Positions 1 through 11,046 are shown, counted from the first letter of the stretch. The stretch: 64,000 bases of DNA from Thermostichus lividus PCC 6715 (GCF_002754935.1 NZ_CP018092.1:1984001-2048000); one strand, 5' to 3'. Notes: generated by a model from the sequence alone, not told the origin. Numbers and translations: made by a program.

Positions 1-540
1 TTTGGTGCCCTCGATGCCAAGGTTCGCAAAGAACTACGGGCATGGTTGCGCCACCTCCACGATGATGTCCATGTCACCACGGTATTTGTCACCCACGACC
101 AAGAAGAGGCGATGGAGGTTGCCGATCAGATTGTGGTGATGAACAAAGGCCAAGTGGAGCAGGTAGGCACGCCGGCTGAGATTTATGATCACCCTGCGAG
201 TCCCTTTGTCATGAGCTTTATTGGGCCGGTGAATGTTCTGCGCAGCACCTCCCGCATCTTTGAGCAAAGTAATCATAGTGCGCCGCACTGCGATATTTTT
301 CTGCGCCCCCGCGACATTCTCATTGAAACTCGCCCCAATGGCAACACCGTGCCTGCGCGCATTAGTCGCATTATTCATCTGGGCTGGGAAATTCAAGTGG
401 AATTACGCCTAGACGATGGGCAGGAGTTAATGGCGCACTTATCGCGAGAGCGATTTGATGATCTCACCCTAGAGCCACAGCAGCAGGTGTTTATTAAACT
501 GAAGGAAGCAAAGTCGTTTCCGCTCTACTACAGTATTTAG
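1..540 (+). CDS. cysA: Sulfate/thiosulfate ABC transporter ATP-binding protein, C-terminal part
   Basis: The reading frame is open from base 1, so the start and Walker A lie outside the window. The visible part begins at the D-loop ([11 protein letters not shown]) and contains the H-switch ([14 protein letters not shown]), which are hallmarks of the CysA/PotA/MalK class of ABC ATPases. The tail after about residue 80 is the C-terminal regulatory region with TOBE-like sequence. The protein would energise sulfate import at the inner membrane. The wording of the D-loop and H-switch is closest to CysA; a molybdate or other anion importer is less likely. The TAG stop lies 73 bp before a tRNA gene. 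Confidence 0.85.
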   Translation, partial: FGALDAKVRKELRAWLRHLHDDVHVTTVFVTHDQEEAMEVADQIVVMNKGQVEQVGTPAEIYDHPASPFVMSFIGPVNVLRSTSRIFEQSNHSAPHCDIFLRPRDILIETRPNGNTVPARISRIIHLGWEIQVELRLDDGQELMAHLSRERFDDLTLEPQQQVFIKLKEAKSFPLYYSI

Positions 541-613
541 GGCGGCCTGAGAAAAGTGGAGCGATCGCTTGAACAAATTGCGCCAAACTTGCTATGCTAA
601 CAAAGCGATGCAA

Positions 614-685
614 TGGGGTGTCGCCAAGCGGTAAGGCAGCGGGTTTTGGTCCCGCCATTCGGGGGTTCGAATCCTCCCGCCCCAG
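614..685 (+). tRNA. tRNA-Gln (anticodon UUG)
   Basis: A 72-nt cloverleaf. The acceptor arm TGGGGTG pairs with CGCCCCA (one G-T pair) and the discriminator base is G. The anticodon loop holds TTG between a five-base stem, and the T-arm contains the canonical GGTTCGAATCC. No CCA is encoded, as is common in cyanobacteria. Confidence 0.95.
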
Positions 686-705
686 TTCCTTTTTGATCCG
701 AAGGT

Positions 706-1470
706 ATGGATGTCTTGCCGAGTCTGCTGGCTCTAGACTTTGACGGAGTCCTCTGTAATGGCCTGCGGGAGTATTTTCAAACCAGTTGGCGGGTGTATCA
801 ACAGGTATGGCAGACCTCTGATGTTGCCCTTGCTGACCTAGAGCAGCAATTTTACCAACTGCGGCCTGTGATTACGGTGGGCTGGGAAATGCCAGTTCTG
901 TTGCGAGCCATCCTTGAGGAAATCCCCACTGCGGAGATCAGCACCCATTGGCCCCAGGTGCGCGATCGCCTTCTTCACACCTATCACCTTAGTGCAGCGG
1001 ATCTGGGGCAGCGGGTCGATGGGCTGCGGGATGAGTGGATCCGCAACGACTGGCAACACTGGTTGATGCTCCATGACTTTTATGATGGAGTGGTGGCCGC
1101 TGTGCAGCGCTGGCAAGCCCAAGGCCATGCGATGGCCATTGTGACCACCAAAGAACAGCGCTTTGTGACCTATTTGCTAGAGCAGGCGGGGATCATTGTT
1201 CCGGCTACGGCTATCTACGGCAAGGAGCAACAGCAGCCCAAGCCGATGATTCTTTTGCAACTGCAAGCAGCCTACGGTACACCACTGTGGTTTGTGGAGG
1301 ATCGTTTGGGGGCGCTCCTAGAGGTCGCTGCTACCCCAGAGTTGGTATCCACTCGCCTTTTTTTGGCCACGTGGGGCTACACAACCGCAGACGATTGCCA
1401 ACAGGCGCAGGCGCACCCCCGCATTCAGCCGTTAACCTTGGGCGAATTTTGTGCCCTCTTAACGCCGTAG
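706..1470 (+). CDS. HAD-superfamily hydrolase (phosphatase-like)
   Basis: 254 aa. HAD motif I is DFDGVLCNG near residues 11-19, with the two aspartates of the nucleophile motif. A Thr in IVTTKEQ (about residue 147) fits motif II, the Lys in YGKEQQ fits motif III, and VEDRLG near 205 fits motif IV. The substrate cannot be read from sequence. The helical cap between motifs I and II is typical of C1-cap HAD enzymes such as phosphoglycolate phosphatase relatives. The gene starts 20 bp after tRNA-Gln and its 3' end overlaps the convergent YtxH-like gene by 12 bp. Confidence 0.85.
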   Translation: MDVLPSLLALDFDGVLCNGLREYFQTSWRVYQQVWQTSDVALADLEQQFYQLRPVITVGWEMPVLLRAILEEIPTAEISTHWPQVRDRLLHTYHLSAADLGQRVDGLRDEWIRNDWQHWLMLHDFYDGVVAAVQRWQAQGHAMAIVTTKEQRFVTYLLEQAGIIVPATAIYGKEQQQPKPMILLQLQAAYGTPLWFVEDRLGALLEVAATPELVSTRLFLATWGYTTADDCQQAQAHPRIQPLTLGEFCALLTP

Positions 1471-1823
1471 ATCCCCAGAATTTTCCTCATCGAGATCGCT
1501 CAGTGCCATGCCATTGGCTTCGCGGCTAAAGGCTTGGCGCTGCTGCTGAGTGACTTCAATGCCGACGGCGATCGCTTCTTTGAGGCGATCGAGGGTGGCC
1601 TGCCAACGCTCTTGGGTGGTTTCCGAGAGGCGATCGCGGTGCTGTTCAAAACTGCTGCTAATGTCCTCCAATAGCTCCGGCAGAGCATCGGCAGATTTTT
1701 TCAACAGTTGTCGCGTTTCCTTGCCAGAGCGCGGGGCAACCAGCAGACCAACCACTGTGCCAATTGCCCCCCCCAGAAGCAGCCCCCCAAAAAGGCACCG
1801 CCACTTCCTTGCTGATTTGCCAT
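1459..1823 (-). CDS. YtxH-domain protein, interrupted by a homopolymer frameshift
   Basis: The start ATG at 1823-1821 opens a glycine-rich N-terminus (MANQQGSGGAFLG). The frame then fails at the C-run 1783-1788 (six C on the + strand). Seven would restore a continuous product of about 121 aa with a membrane-type segment (LLLGGAIGTVVGLLVAPRSG) and a charged amphipathic tail. The APRSGKETR signature is typical of the YtxH family of small stress-associated membrane proteins of unknown function. A GTG at 1755 could start a shorter form, but it would cut the membrane segment. The ATG lies 2 bp after the stop of the upstream small membrane protein gene, so the two probably form an operon. Confidence 0.75.
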
Positions 1824-1825
1824 GG

Positions 1826-2164
1826 TTATCTCCTTCGTTGCCGTAGCCACGGGGTACTATACCGACTTATCCAGCTTATCAAGGTTAAAAACAGGCGGAC
1901 ATTACGCTGCTGCCGTCCCCAGCGGGGCAGTTGCGATCGCAACCCCGCGACCCCACGCTGACCAATCATAATGACCTGTGGCGCTCCCCCCAATACGCCA
2001 TGGGTACTGCGCTCGGCATCCAACAGCGCCCGGGCAACCCCCCGCAACGTCTGCCGCAGTTTCACCAATTGCCAAGCCACCCAAAGGGCAATGATCGCAA
2101 TCAGGCAATTACAACCAACAACAATCCAGACCATGCCGGTGGAGGGTATCATCATTGCCTTCAA
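1826..2164 (-). CDS. Small single-pass membrane protein, function unknown
   Basis: 112 aa with one strong transmembrane helix near residues 12-35 (VWIVVGCNCLIAIIALWVAWQLV), followed by a basic cytoplasmic tail rich in Arg. Several in-frame Met codons (1, 4, 5, 11) leave the start uncertain; the helix is present with any of them. It is followed at once by the YtxH-like gene on the same strand. I recognise no known domain. Confidence 0.65.
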   Translation of the reverse strand: MKAMMIPSTGMVWIVVGCNCLIAIIALWVAWQLVKLRQTLRGVARALLDAERSTHGVLGGAPQVIMIGQRGVAGLRSQLPRWGRQQRNVRLFLTLISWISRYSTPWLRQRRR

Positions 2165-2221
2165 CTACTGGTTCATCTTTTCATAGATTGCCACAAGTGT
2201 AGGGGCAACTAGCCCGCGAAT

Positions 2222-5185
2222 CTAGAGACCCGCGGCTGCCAAAGCGGCTAACACCTCTGCGGCGCTCTGGTAGCGATCGCGGAAATTGTACCGAACCATG
2301 CGGTTCAAAATAGCCACAAACGCTGGTGCAAGATGCGTCCCAGGCTCCCACACCACATCCCCTGTGGTCGGATCATTGGGCAGATCCATGGGTGCTAACC
2401 CCGTTAAGCCTTCAATAATCACCATTCCCAAGGAGTAGAGGTCACTGGCAATGACTGGCCGACCCGCCATCTGTTCGCTGGGGGCGTACCCACGGGTGCC
2501 AATCGAGATTGTATATTTGCCGTGCTTTTGTAGATCCTCCGGTTGAACGTGGCGCACCGCACCAAAATCAATGAGAAATAGTTGTTGATCACTGCGGCGG
2601 CGCATGATGTTGGCGGGTTTAATATCGCGGTGAATTACCCCTAACTGATGCACGTACTCGAGTAGCTCAAGAATACTTCTGAGGATGGCGATCGCCTCTG
2701 CTTGGGACAGAGTTAATTTTTTTTCAAACTCTTCCTTGAGCGATTCCCCCTCCACGTACTCTTGAGTGAGGTAAAACACCCCCTCCTCCTCAAAGTAAGC
2801 CAACAGCCGAGGAATGCGCGGGTGCTGTCCTAGCTGGGCAAGTGCTTTGGCTTCGCGCTGAAACAAGCGGCGGGCAATGGCCAGAAACCGCTCATCCTTG
2901 CGGGAGGGCACTAACTGTTTAATCACACAGATCGGATGATCGGGCAAATGCTGGTCTGCGGCTAAGAATGTCCGTCCAAATCCGCCTTCCCCCAACTGGC
3001 TGAGCACTTGGTAGCGCCCCCCCAAAATGTGGGGCAGGGACTCGGTTGCCGCCGCTTCAATATCCGTAACCACCGTGGTTTTGGGGACTGGAGACGGGCA
3101 AGTGCTAGGGGGTGCAAGGGTGTCGGTGGTATCCGGTGCGGCAACCGGCTCTAGGGTGGCTGGCGTGGCTACAACTCCCAACTGAGTGTCCACCGCATCT
3201 GGATCAAGGTTGACCGCTACCTCGCTGACTAGGGTTGGCGACAGGAAATCACTGGAACTGCTGTCAACGGCAACATCAGTGCTGACGGCAGATCCCTCCT
3301 CGGGGACAACGACTTGGGTGTCCGGTACCTCAGTAAACCACCGAGTCGTGGTTGGGGCAGAAGTTGGAGGCAGCGGCTCTGGCAGTGATACTTGGGTTTC
3401 TGGTAACTCTGCTGCTGAGGGGGCTGACACGGGATGCTCGGGTAGCTCTAGCTGGGTTTCTAAGGGAGTTGTTGAGGTTGCGGCAGTGAGCTTGCTTGCA
3501 GCGGTCAACGCTGTGTCTGAAGGGTCTAGGGTGAGTTGGGTCTCTGGGATGACATCTTGGATGGCAGTGGGCACACTTTCTGGGTCTGTAGGCTCTACAA
3601 CGAGAAAGGTTTCCATGTCCGTAGGGTTAGTGGCCATGCTGGCGGCACTGGGAATCTCGGTAATGGGTACCTCATCCACAACAGGGGTCAAGAGTGTTTC
3701 GCGACTCGCTGGCTCAGCAGCGGTCAAATCTGGGTTGACGGTGGTTTCAGCGGCTTGGGGAACAGGGGTAAAGGGAATGCAGGTGTCCGGTTGCACAACG
3801 GTCGCATTGGCATCGGGAGCAACATCTGTGTTGTTATCCGCCATCAGGAGGGAATCAGCTGCCGCTTCAGACAAGGCTTGGGGAGCGGTGGAGGGGCGGT
3901 CATTAACCAATGCGAAGGGGGGAACAGACATTGGTTCATCCGTCGAGGGCGATCGCGAGCGTTGAGAAGGGGAAACGGCCAAGGCGCGGTACGCCAGCAT
4001 CAAAACCCCAGCACTGACAAACCCCAGTTCTGGTGCGACCAGAGGAATCCAGCCGGATTGTAAAAATAGCAAAAAGGTGAGACCCCCTAGGCCAACCCCA
4101 GCAGTCACAAAGAGGGGCAGAACCAGCCAGCGCTGACCTTTGAGGACAATCAGCGCCCCCACGAGTGACCAGCCAAAAATCCACAGGGCGATCGCCCCTT
4201 GCGGCCATGTCCAGAGGGGAGGGCGATTGTCAAGGGCAGCAGCTAAAAGGTCGTCTAAAATAGCGGCTTGCACCACCACCCCAGCCGTGAAGCGATTTCC
4301 CTGCTCAGGTTGGCTAAGGGGCGTTAGGAGCTTATCGTTGCTGCTACTGCCGGTCACCCCAATCAGTACGGCGCGATCGCGCACTTGGGAGGGCAACACC
4401 CGCTCGCTCAAGACATCTGTGAGACTCACGGTTTTGTAGGTGCGTGGGCTAGTTCCATAGTTAATGAGGATCTGAAAACCCGCTGCATCTAGGTTGCTGT
4501 AGCCTCCCCAGTTAGGGGTCAGTGCCTGAAAGCGAGCCGTCCCCAACGCCAAGCCATCCTTACCGCGACGTTGGGGGGCTGTCCCCAGAAAAATGCTGGC
4601 GAGGGCAAGGGCAAAGGACTGCGGTGTATGACAGCGAGCCTTGGCCTCTGGAGTGGTGGCCAGAATGGCACGGCGCACGACACCATCACTATCCACCGGA
4701 ATATCCGCAAAGCCAATTTGGTTTGGCAAGAGTCCAGCGGGGGGAGCAATATCCGGCTCAGCCCCTTGACCCACTTTACAGACAATGACGGTGTTGGGTT
4801 GGGTCATCATTGCTCGCCCTAGGGATGGCAAGGTCTGGGTGGAGGGGCGAAAGCGATCCGGCACGGGGAAGTCCCGAAAAATGTCAATCCCAATGACCTT
4901 GGGGCGGTGCTTCTGTAACTCTGCCACGGCTTGGATCAGTACCTCGTCAGGGACAGGATATTGCTTCAGGGCTTGAATATCCTCTTCGCCAATAGCCACA
5001 ATCAACATTCGATCAGCAGAGGCTGTGGCGGGTCGCCAGCGCAGCCATTGATCATACACCCTGAGTTCCAGCGGCTCTAGTAGGGTCAGTGCCTGTAACC
5101 CCACCACTCCCACCGTGGCGATCGCCGCCGCGATACCAGCTGCAAAATACGGCATCAACCTCTGTTGCTGTGGCGAAGGCACCAT
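2222..5185 (-). CDS. CHASE2-domain Ser/Thr protein kinase
   Basis: 987 aa from the ATG at 5185; a TTG at 5290 in the same frame would add 35 residues. Order: N-terminal membrane helix, extracytoplasmic CHASE2 sensor (about 35-320), three more membrane helices (about 325-410), a long acidic Ser/Thr/Pro linker, then a kinase domain from about residue 720. The kinase has a glycine loop (GEGGFG), a catalytic Lys (VIKQL), HRDIKPAN and DFG, and GTRGYAPSEQ in the activation segment, so it should be active. The linker repeats a [DE]TQ[LV] motif five times, which would suit phospho-Thr/FHA binding. It probably senses an extracytoplasmic signal; the ligand is unknown. Confidence 0.9.
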   Translation of the reverse strand: MVPSPQQQRLMPYFAAGIAAAIATVGVVGLQALTLLEPLELRVYDQWLRWRPATASADRMLIVAIGEEDIQALKQYPVPDEVLIQAVAELQKHRPKVIGIDIFRDFPVPDRFRPSTQTLPSLGRAMMTQPNTVIVCKVGQGAEPDIAPPAGLLPNQIGFADIPVDSDGVVRRAILATTPEAKARCHTPQSFALALASIFLGTAPQRRGKDGLALGTARFQALTPNWGGYSNLDAAGFQILINYGTSPRTYKTVSLTDVLSERVLPSQVRDRAVLIGVTGSSSNDKLLTPLSQPEQGNRFTAGVVVQAAILDDLLAAALDNRPPLWTWPQGAIALWIFGWSLVGALIVLKGQRWLVLPLFVTAGVGLGGLTFLLFLQSGWIPLVAPELGFVSAGVLMLAYRALAVSPSQRSRSPSTDEPMSVPPFALVNDRPSTAPQALSEAAADSLLMADNNTDVAPDANATVVQPDTCIPFTPVPQAAETTVNPDLTAAEPASRETLLTPVVDEVPITEIPSAASMATNPTDMETFLVVEPTDPESVPTAIQDVIPETQLTLDPSDTALTAASKLTAATSTTPLETQLELPEHPVSAPSAAELPETQVSLPEPLPPTSAPTTTRWFTEVPDTQVVVPEEGSAVSTDVAVDSSSSDFLSPTLVSEVAVNLDPDAVDTQLGVVATPATLEPVAAPDTTDTLAPPSTCPSPVPKTTVVTDIEAAATESLPHILGGRYQVLSQLGEGGFGRTFLAADQHLPDHPICVIKQLVPSRKDERFLAIARRLFQREAKALAQLGQHPRIPRLLAYFEEEGVFYLTQEYVEGESLKEEFEKKLTLSQAEAIAILRSILELLEYVHQLGVIHRDIKPANIMRRRSDQQLFLIDFGAVRHVQPEDLQKHGKYTISIGTRGYAPSEQMAGRPVIASDLYSLGMVIIEGLTGLAPMDLPNDPTTGDVVWEPGTHLAPAFVAILNRMVRYNFRDRYQSAAEVLAALAAAGL

Positions 5186-5457
5186 ACTCAACACCAAACT
5201 CGATCGCTGCTGCCCAAGCCGTGGCCGGGCACTAACGTTGCTTCCTATAGTGAACCACACCTCTAGCTTTGGCAAATTCACAAACAGCAAGCTCTTGTCA
5301 AGGGATGTAATAAGTTTTAATACCTAGGCAGTAAAACTTTGCAATTTGTTACTGAAGCAGCGCAAAGTCTCTCTACAGCTTGATTTTCTGCTACAACCAC
5401 AAGAGGTACATCCCGCTTCTTGGGTTTGTTATCGGTTGTTACAAGGAGTCCGAACGC

Positions 5458-8400
5458 ATGTTCACCCACGTCAAGTCCACGATTCGGCATATCGCACCAG
5501 CGGCGCTAAAGGGGCGATCGCTCTTGCGAGTGGTGTATGTGGTACTTGAAGCGCAGTATCAAAGTGCCCTTTCGGCAGCCGTGCGCAGCATTAACGACAA
5601 TCATCCCCACGTTGCCATTGAAATTAGTGGTTATCTCCTCGAAGAACTGCGGAATTCCGAGAACTACGCGGCTTTTTGTGAAGATGTGGCGCGGGCGAAT
5701 GTATTTATTGCGTCATTGATTTTTATTGAGGATCTAGCTGACAAGGTGGTGGCAGCGGTTCAGCCCTACCGCGATCGCCTCGATGTGGCCGTGGTGTTTC
5801 CCTCCCTGCCACAGGTAATGCGCCTCAACAAAATGGGCAGCTTTTCCTTAGCGCAGATCGGCCAATCCAAGAGCGTGATTGCCAACTTCATGAAAAAGCG
5901 CAAAGAGAAGTCCGGAGCAGGCTTCCAAGATGCCATGCTCAAGCTATTGCGCACCCTGCCACAGGTACTAAAGTATTTGCCCATCGACAAAGCCCAAGAT
6001 GCGCGCAACTTCATGCTCAGCTTCCAGTACTGGCTGGGAGGCTCCCCCGAAAACCTACAAAACTTCCTCCTGATGCTGGGCGATCGCTACGTCTTCAAAG
6101 GACAGTTAGACAGCAGTCATACCCTCAACTATCAAGAACCGGTCACCTATCCGGATACAGGCATTTGGCATCCCCTTGCCCCTCAGATGTTTGAAGATCT
6201 GAAGGAATACCTGAACTGGTTCAACAGCCGTGGCGACATTGGCAACGACCTCAAGGATCCCTTGGTGCCCACCATTGGCCTACTGCTGCAGCGCACCCAC
6301 CTTGTCACCGGCGATGATGCCCACTACGTCGCCATTGTCCAAGAATTTGAGTCCCAAGGAGCACGGGTGATCCCCGTCTTCTCCGGTGGACTGGATTTTT
6401 CCACCCCCCTCGAGAAATTCTTCTACGACCCCCTACAGCCAGAGAAGCCCATTGTCGATACGGTGGTCTCCCTGACGGGGTTTGCCCTTGTCGGTGGCCC
6501 TGCCAAGCAGGATCATGGCAAAGCCGTTGCCGCCCTGAAAAAACTCAATCGCCCCTACATGGTAGCGCTGCCCTTGGTCTTTCAAACCACAGAGGAGTGG
6601 GAAGATAGCGATCTGGGGTTGCATCCTATCCAAGTGGCCTTGCAAATTGCCCTACCGGAACTGGATGGTGCCATTGAACCGATTATCCTCTCTGGCCGCG
6701 ATGGCGTGACGGGCAAGGCGATCGCCCTACAGGATCGGGTAGAAATGATTGTCCAGCGTGCCCTGAAGTGGGTTAACCTACGCCGCAAACCCAAAGTCAA
6801 TAAAAAAATAGCGATCACCATTTTTAGCTTCCCACCAGATAAGGGGAATGTTGGTACAGCTGCCTACCTCGATGTCTTTGGCTCCATCTACAAGGTTATG
6901 GAAGCCCTGAAAAATAACGGCTACGACCTACCGGAGCTACCTGAAAATGCCGAAGCCCTCATGCAGGAGGTGCTTCACGATGCCCGCGCCCAAGTGGGCA
7001 GCCCCGAACTCAATATTGCCTACCGCATGAGTGTAGCGGAATACGAGCGGCTCACCCCCTACGCCAAACGCCTAGAAGAGAACTGGGGTAAACCCCCTGG
7101 GCATCTCAACAGCGATGGCCAAAACCTCTTGATCTATGGCAAAGCCTACGGCAACGTTTTCATTGGGGTGCAGCCCACCTTTGGCTACGAAGGGGATCCC
7201 ATGCGGCTACTCTTTTCGCGCTCCGCCAGTCCCCACCATGGCTTTGCAGCCTACTACACATTCTTAAACCACATCTGGAAAGCAGATGCGGTGCTGCACT
7301 TTGGCACCCACGGCTCCCTTGAATTCATGCCCGGCAAACAGATGGGGATGTCGGGCGAGTGCTATCCCGATAACTTAATTGGCAGTATTCCCAACCTCTA
7401 CTACTACGCCGCCAATAACCCATCAGAGGCCACCATTGCCAAGCGACGCAGCTACGCCAACACCATTAGCTATTTAACGCCTCCCGCCGAAAATGCTGGT
7501 TTGTATAAAGGGTTGCGGGAACTCAGCGATCTCATTGGCTCTTACCAAAGCCTCAAAGATAGCGGGCGCGGGGTACAAATCGTGAATACGATCATGGATA
7601 AATGCCGCTTGGTCAATTTAGATCAGGATGTGGCGCTACCGGATCAGGATGCAGCCAACCTCACTGCCGAAGAGCGCGATACCCTCGTTGGCAAGGTCTA
7701 TATCAAGTTAATGGAGATTGAAAGTCGGCTGCTGCCCTGTGGTCTGCACGTCATTGGTCAGCCACCGAGCACCGAAGAGGCCGTGGCTACCTTAGTCAAT
7801 ATTGCCAGCTTGGATCGCCCTGAAGAGGAAATCAAGAGCCTCCCGCGTCTGATTGCCGAAAGCTTGGGGCGCGATATTGATGACATTTATCGCGGGAGCG
7901 ATCGCGGTGTTCTCGCCGATGTGGAACTATTGCAGCAGATTAACCAAGCCACCCGGGCAGCCGTCACCGCACTGGTACAAGCCCAAGCCGATGCCGATGG
8001 CCGCGTGTCGAAAGTCTCGAAGCTGAACTTCTTTAATATGGGGCGCAAAGCGCCGTGGATTGAAAGCCTCCATGGATCGGGCTATCCCCACATCGATGTA
8101 GGCTCCCTTAAACCCCTGATGGAATACCTCGAGTTCTGTTTGCAGCAAATTGTTGCGGACAATGAACTGGGGGCACTCCTACAAGCCCTCGAAGGGGAAT
8201 ACATTCTCCCCGGGCCTGGCGGCGATCCCATTCGCAATCCCGATGTGTTGCCCACCGGCAAAAATATCCATGCCCTTGACCCTCAAGCCATTCCCACCGC
8301 TGCCGCCATTCAATCTGCCAAAGTGGTGGTGGATCGCCTCTTGGCACGGCAAAAAGCCGAGAACAACGGCCAATGGCCCGAAAGCATTGCCATGGTGCTG

Positions 8401-9444
8401 TGGGGAACGGACAACATTAAAACCTACGGTGAATCCCTCGCGCAGGTGCTGTGGTTAGTGGGGGCACGGCCTTTGCCAGATTCCTTGGGCCGCGTCAATA
8501 AAGTGGAGCTAATTCCCCTAGAGGAGCTGGGTCGTCCCCGGATTGATGTTGTCGTGAACTGCTCTGGGGTATTTCGGGATCTGTTCATTAACCAGATGGC
8601 GCTCATTGACCGTGCCGTGAAGATGGCAGCAGAAGCCGATGAGCCAACGGAACTGAATTTTATCCGCAAACATGCCCTGCAACAGGCTGCAGAATTGGGG
8701 CTTGACCTGCGCCAAGCTGCCACCCGGGTGTTCACCAATGCCTCTGGTTCCTATGCTGCTAACGTGAATCTTGCGGTTGAAAATAGTTCTTGGGAGCAAG
8801 AATCGGAGCTACAGGAGATGTATCTGTCGCGCAAGTCCTTTGCGTTTTCTGCAGATTCACCGGGAGCGATGGTTCAGGCGCGAGACCTGTTTGAGACTGC
8901 CCTCAAAACCGTTGATGTCACCTTCCAGAACTTGGACTCTGCCGAAATTAGCCTGACGGATGTGAGCCACTATTTTGACTCAGACCCCACCAAACTGGTC
9001 GGCTCACTGCGAGGGGACGGCAAGCAGCCTAAGTCCTACATTGCCGATACAACAACAGCTAATGCCCAAGTGCGTACCCTTTCGGAAACTGTGCGTTTAG
9101 ACAGCCGCACTAAACTCTTGAACCCGAAATGGTACGAGGGAATGCTCTCCCATGGTTACGAGGGGGTACGAGAAATCTCGAAGCGGCTGGTCAATACGAT
9201 GGGCTGGTCGGCCACGGCGGGGGCGGTGGATAACTGGGTTTACGAAGAGGCCAATGCCACCTTTATCCTTGATGCTGAGATGCGGCAGCGGTTGTTGAAT
9301 ACGAACCCCCACTCTTTCCGCAAGATGGTGAGTACGTTCCTTGAACTGAATGGTCGTGGCTACTGGGATACCAGTGAAGCGAATCTGGAGTTACTGCGCC
9401 AGCTTTACCAAGAGGTAGAGGACAAGATCGAAGGGGTGGAGTAG
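5458..9444 (+). CDS. chlH: Magnesium chelatase subunit H
   Basis: 1328 aa, the usual length for ChlH, the large porphyrin-binding subunit of Mg-protoporphyrin IX chelatase. It commits protoporphyrin to chlorophyll synthesis together with ChlI and ChlD. The cobaltochelatase/CobN-type signature is clear ([14 protein letters not shown], and [20 protein letters not shown]), and so is the conserved C-terminus. The frame is open further upstream, but the ATG at 5458 is preceded by AAGGAGT at 5442-5448 and gives the standard N-terminus. Single gene, followed by a strong terminator. Confidence 0.97.
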   Translation: MFTHVKSTIRHIAPAALKGRSLLRVVYVVLEAQYQSALSAAVRSINDNHPHVAIEISGYLLEELRNSENYAAFCEDVARANVFIASLIFIEDLADKVVAAVQPYRDRLDVAVVFPSLPQVMRLNKMGSFSLAQIGQSKSVIANFMKKRKEKSGAGFQDAMLKLLRTLPQVLKYLPIDKAQDARNFMLSFQYWLGGSPENLQNFLLMLGDRYVFKGQLDSSHTLNYQEPVTYPDTGIWHPLAPQMFEDLKEYLNWFNSRGDIGNDLKDPLVPTIGLLLQRTHLVTGDDAHYVAIVQEFESQGARVIPVFSGGLDFSTPLEKFFYDPLQPEKPIVDTVVSLTGFALVGGPAKQDHGKAVAALKKLNRPYMVALPLVFQTTEEWEDSDLGLHPIQVALQIALPELDGAIEPIILSGRDGVTGKAIALQDRVEMIVQRALKWVNLRRKPKVNKKIAITIFSFPPDKGNVGTAAYLDVFGSIYKVMEALKNNGYDLPELPENAEALMQEVLHDARAQVGSPELNIAYRMSVAEYERLTPYAKRLEENWGKPPGHLNSDGQNLLIYGKAYGNVFIGVQPTFGYEGDPMRLLFSRSASPHHGFAAYYTFLNHIWKADAVLHFGTHGSLEFMPGKQMGMSGECYPDNLIGSIPNLYYYAANNPSEATIAKRRSYANTISYLTPPAENAGLYKGLRELSDLIGSYQSLKDSGRGVQIVNTIMDKCRLVNLDQDVALPDQDAANLTAEERDTLVGKVYIKLMEIESRLLPCGLHVIGQPPSTEEAVATLVNIASLDRPEEEIKSLPRLIAESLGRDIDDIYRGSDRGVLADVELLQQINQATRAAVTALVQAQADADGRVSKVSKLNFFNMGRKAPWIESLHGSGYPHIDVGSLKPLMEYLEFCLQQIVADNELGALLQALEGEYILPGPGGDPIRNPDVLPTGKNIHALDPQAIPTAAAIQSAKVVVDRLLARQKAENNGQWPESIAMVLWGTDNIKTYGESLAQVLWLVGARPLPDSLGRVNKVELIPLEELGRPRIDVVVNCSGVFRDLFINQMALIDRAVKMAAEADEPTELNFIRKHALQQAAELGLDLRQAATRVFTNASGSYAANVNLAVENSSWEQESELQEMYLSRKSFAFSADSPGAMVQARDLFETALKTVDVTFQNLDSAEISLTDVSHYFDSDPTKLVGSLRGDGKQPKSYIADTTTANAQVRTLSETVRLDSRTKLLNPKWYEGMLSHGYEGVREISKRLVNTMGWSATAGAVDNWVYEEANATFILDAEMRQRLLNTNPHSFRKMVSTFLELNGRGYWDTSEANLELLRQLYQEVEDKIEGVE

Positions 9445-9451
9445 CAGGGAT

Positions 9452-9473
9452 GGGGGGGTATTCCCCCTTTTTT
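9452..9473 (+). terminator. Rho-independent terminator of chlH
   Basis: A G5-C5 stem with a short GGTATT-type loop followed by six T residues, starting 7 bp after the chlH stop codon. Confidence 0.85.
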
Positions 9474-9697
9474 ATGTTGGTGGTGAGTAATATTTACAAA
9501 AGTTTATTCACCCTTAAGTCTTGTTGAAAAAGTTGCAGTCTATTATTGATCTTCTCTACTGTGGGAATAGAATATCCAACGCTAATTACTAGGCGCATCT
9601 TGACAGCCAACGGATAGAGTAATTCTCTCGTGCATCGTCTGGTTGGGGTAACGGCTAACTCAAGTGGTTTGCTTGAGGGAAATGCGAGGTTGGGTTG

Positions 9698-10093
9698 ATG
9701 ACTGTTGCACTCCACAGCAAGAGGACGTGTCCCGTGGATTTACTACATAAGCAGATATTGGTGCTCAGCAACAAAATCGATGCCTTATACCAGATTGTTG
9801 AACAACTGAACCAAAAAGTTTCCCAAGCGCTAGCTGAGGGGCGAATCAAAGCTGCTGCCGGTGCTGCCAATGAGCAGGTGGTGAGGGGAACTGTGCCGGC
9901 TCGTGCCCCTGGGGTTATGCCCGAACATAAGGATATTTTAGTGGATGATGACTATAGCCACAGCCGCTATCTGAGTGGCGATCGCCCCTTGAGTGCCGAG
10001 GTACAAATCCAGCGGTTAACGGCACAACTCACAGCGGCGTACAATCAAATTGCTGCCTTAGAAGAGCAATTATTATCGCGTCATACCCATTAG
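9698..10093 (+). CDS. Conserved-type hypothetical protein with coiled-coil ends
   Basis: About 131 aa. Residues 18-50 and 105-128 look like short coiled coils (KIDALYQIVEQLNQKV and RLTAQLTAAYNQIAALEEQL), joined by an Ala/Pro-rich flexible linker. No membrane segment or catalytic motif is visible. Two ATG codons stand next to each other at 9695 and 9698. I do not recognise a named family. It stands alone between chlH and the convergent HdrB-like gene, whose stop is only 7 bp away. Confidence 0.65.
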   Translation: MTVALHSKRTCPVDLLHKQILVLSNKIDALYQIVEQLNQKVSQALAEGRIKAAAGAANEQVVRGTVPARAPGVMPEHKDILVDDDYSHSRYLSGDRPLSAEVQIQRLTAQLTAAYNQIAALEEQLLSRHTH

Positions 10094-10099
10094 CTGAAT

Positions 10100-11005
10100 C
10101 TACGCCAGCTTTGCTAGGACTGGTTCTACCGAAACGACGTGTTTTGATAAACCTAAGAGGTGAGGAGCCAACCCCAAGGCTAAGCCAATTAATTGGGGTA
10201 GATGTAAAATTGGCAAGTTTAGTTTTTCGCCAATGAGGTGTTCAATTTCTGGCTGCCGGGAATCTAAGTTCAGGTGGCATAGGGGGCAGGGGGTAACAAT
10301 GCAATCTGCCCCAGCGGCGATCGCCCCTTGGAGGCGTTGTGCTGCCATCCGAAAGGCGGCGGGAGTTGCATAGCTAGAGATTGGCCAGCCACAACATTGG
10401 GTACGCCCTGAATACTCAACGGCAGTTGCCCCAAGGGCATCAAAGACATTCTCTAGGGAACTGGGGTGAGTCGGATGATCGAAGGGAAGGGTGCGCTGGG
10501 CGCGAAGCAAATAGCAGCCATAAAAAGCAGCACAGCGTAGGTTGGTTAGGGGACGAGTGACCCGTAAGCGCAATTGCTCTAACCCCACATCACCAATGAT
10601 TGCCCACAGCAAATGTTTGACTTCAGTGGTGCCACGGTAGGGATGGCAACCTTCTGCCTCTAACAGTTGGTTGATGCTATTTACATAGTCGGGGCGATCG
10701 CGCTGGAACTCTTTTAGGCGTTCATCCACATGCCCAATGACTCCTTGGCAGGTACTGCAATGGGTTAATAATGGCAATTCCAACGCTTCAGCAAGGGCAA
10801 TATTGCGGGCATTCACCGTGTCTTCTAACAACCATGAATTTTCCTTAAAGGTGCCTGAGCCACAACACGCTGCCTGTTTCAGTTCAATGAGTTCTATATC
10901 TAAGCGGGGGGCGATCGCCCGGGTGGCAAGATCTAACTCGCGGCAAGCCCCTTGAGCCACACAGCCCGGATAATAGGCATAGCGAAGAGTGGTCATCGAC
11001 AGCAT
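10100..11005 (-). CDS. HdrB-like CCG-domain iron-sulfur protein
   Basis: 301 aa with two cysteine-rich CCG domains. The first has PGC, ACCGSG and CSTCQG (about residues 15-85); the second has YGCYLL, CCGWP and CPLCH (about 165-250). This is the arrangement of heterodisulfide reductase subunit B and the C-subunit of type-E succinate dehydrogenase, which bind non-cubane 4Fe-4S clusters. Cyanobacteria lack coenzyme M, so a role in electron transfer linked to succinate or another dehydrogenase is more likely than true HdrB activity; that is inference. An ATG at 10996 is an equally plausible start. Confidence 0.8.
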   Translation of the reverse strand: MLSMTTLRYAYYPGCVAQGACRELDLATRAIAPRLDIELIELKQAACCGSGTFKENSWLLEDTVNARNIALAEALELPLLTHCSTCQGVIGHVDERLKEFQRDRPDYVNSINQLLEAEGCHPYRGTTEVKHLLWAIIGDVGLEQLRLRVTRPLTNLRCAAFYGCYLLRAQRTLPFDHPTHPSSLENVFDALGATAVEYSGRTQCCGWPISSYATPAAFRMAAQRLQGAIAAGADCIVTPCPLCHLNLDSRQPEIEHLIGEKLNLPILHLPQLIGLALGLAPHLLGLSKHVVSVEPVLAKLA

Positions 11006-11046
11006 CCCTAGCAGGTACTCTTAGTTTATCGAATGTGAGCGGAAAA

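Noticed and set aside
3186-3965. Long open frame opposite the CHASE2 kinase linker
   Set aside because: It is the antisense shadow of a Ser/Thr/Pro-rich, GC-rich linker; low-complexity product, no RBS.
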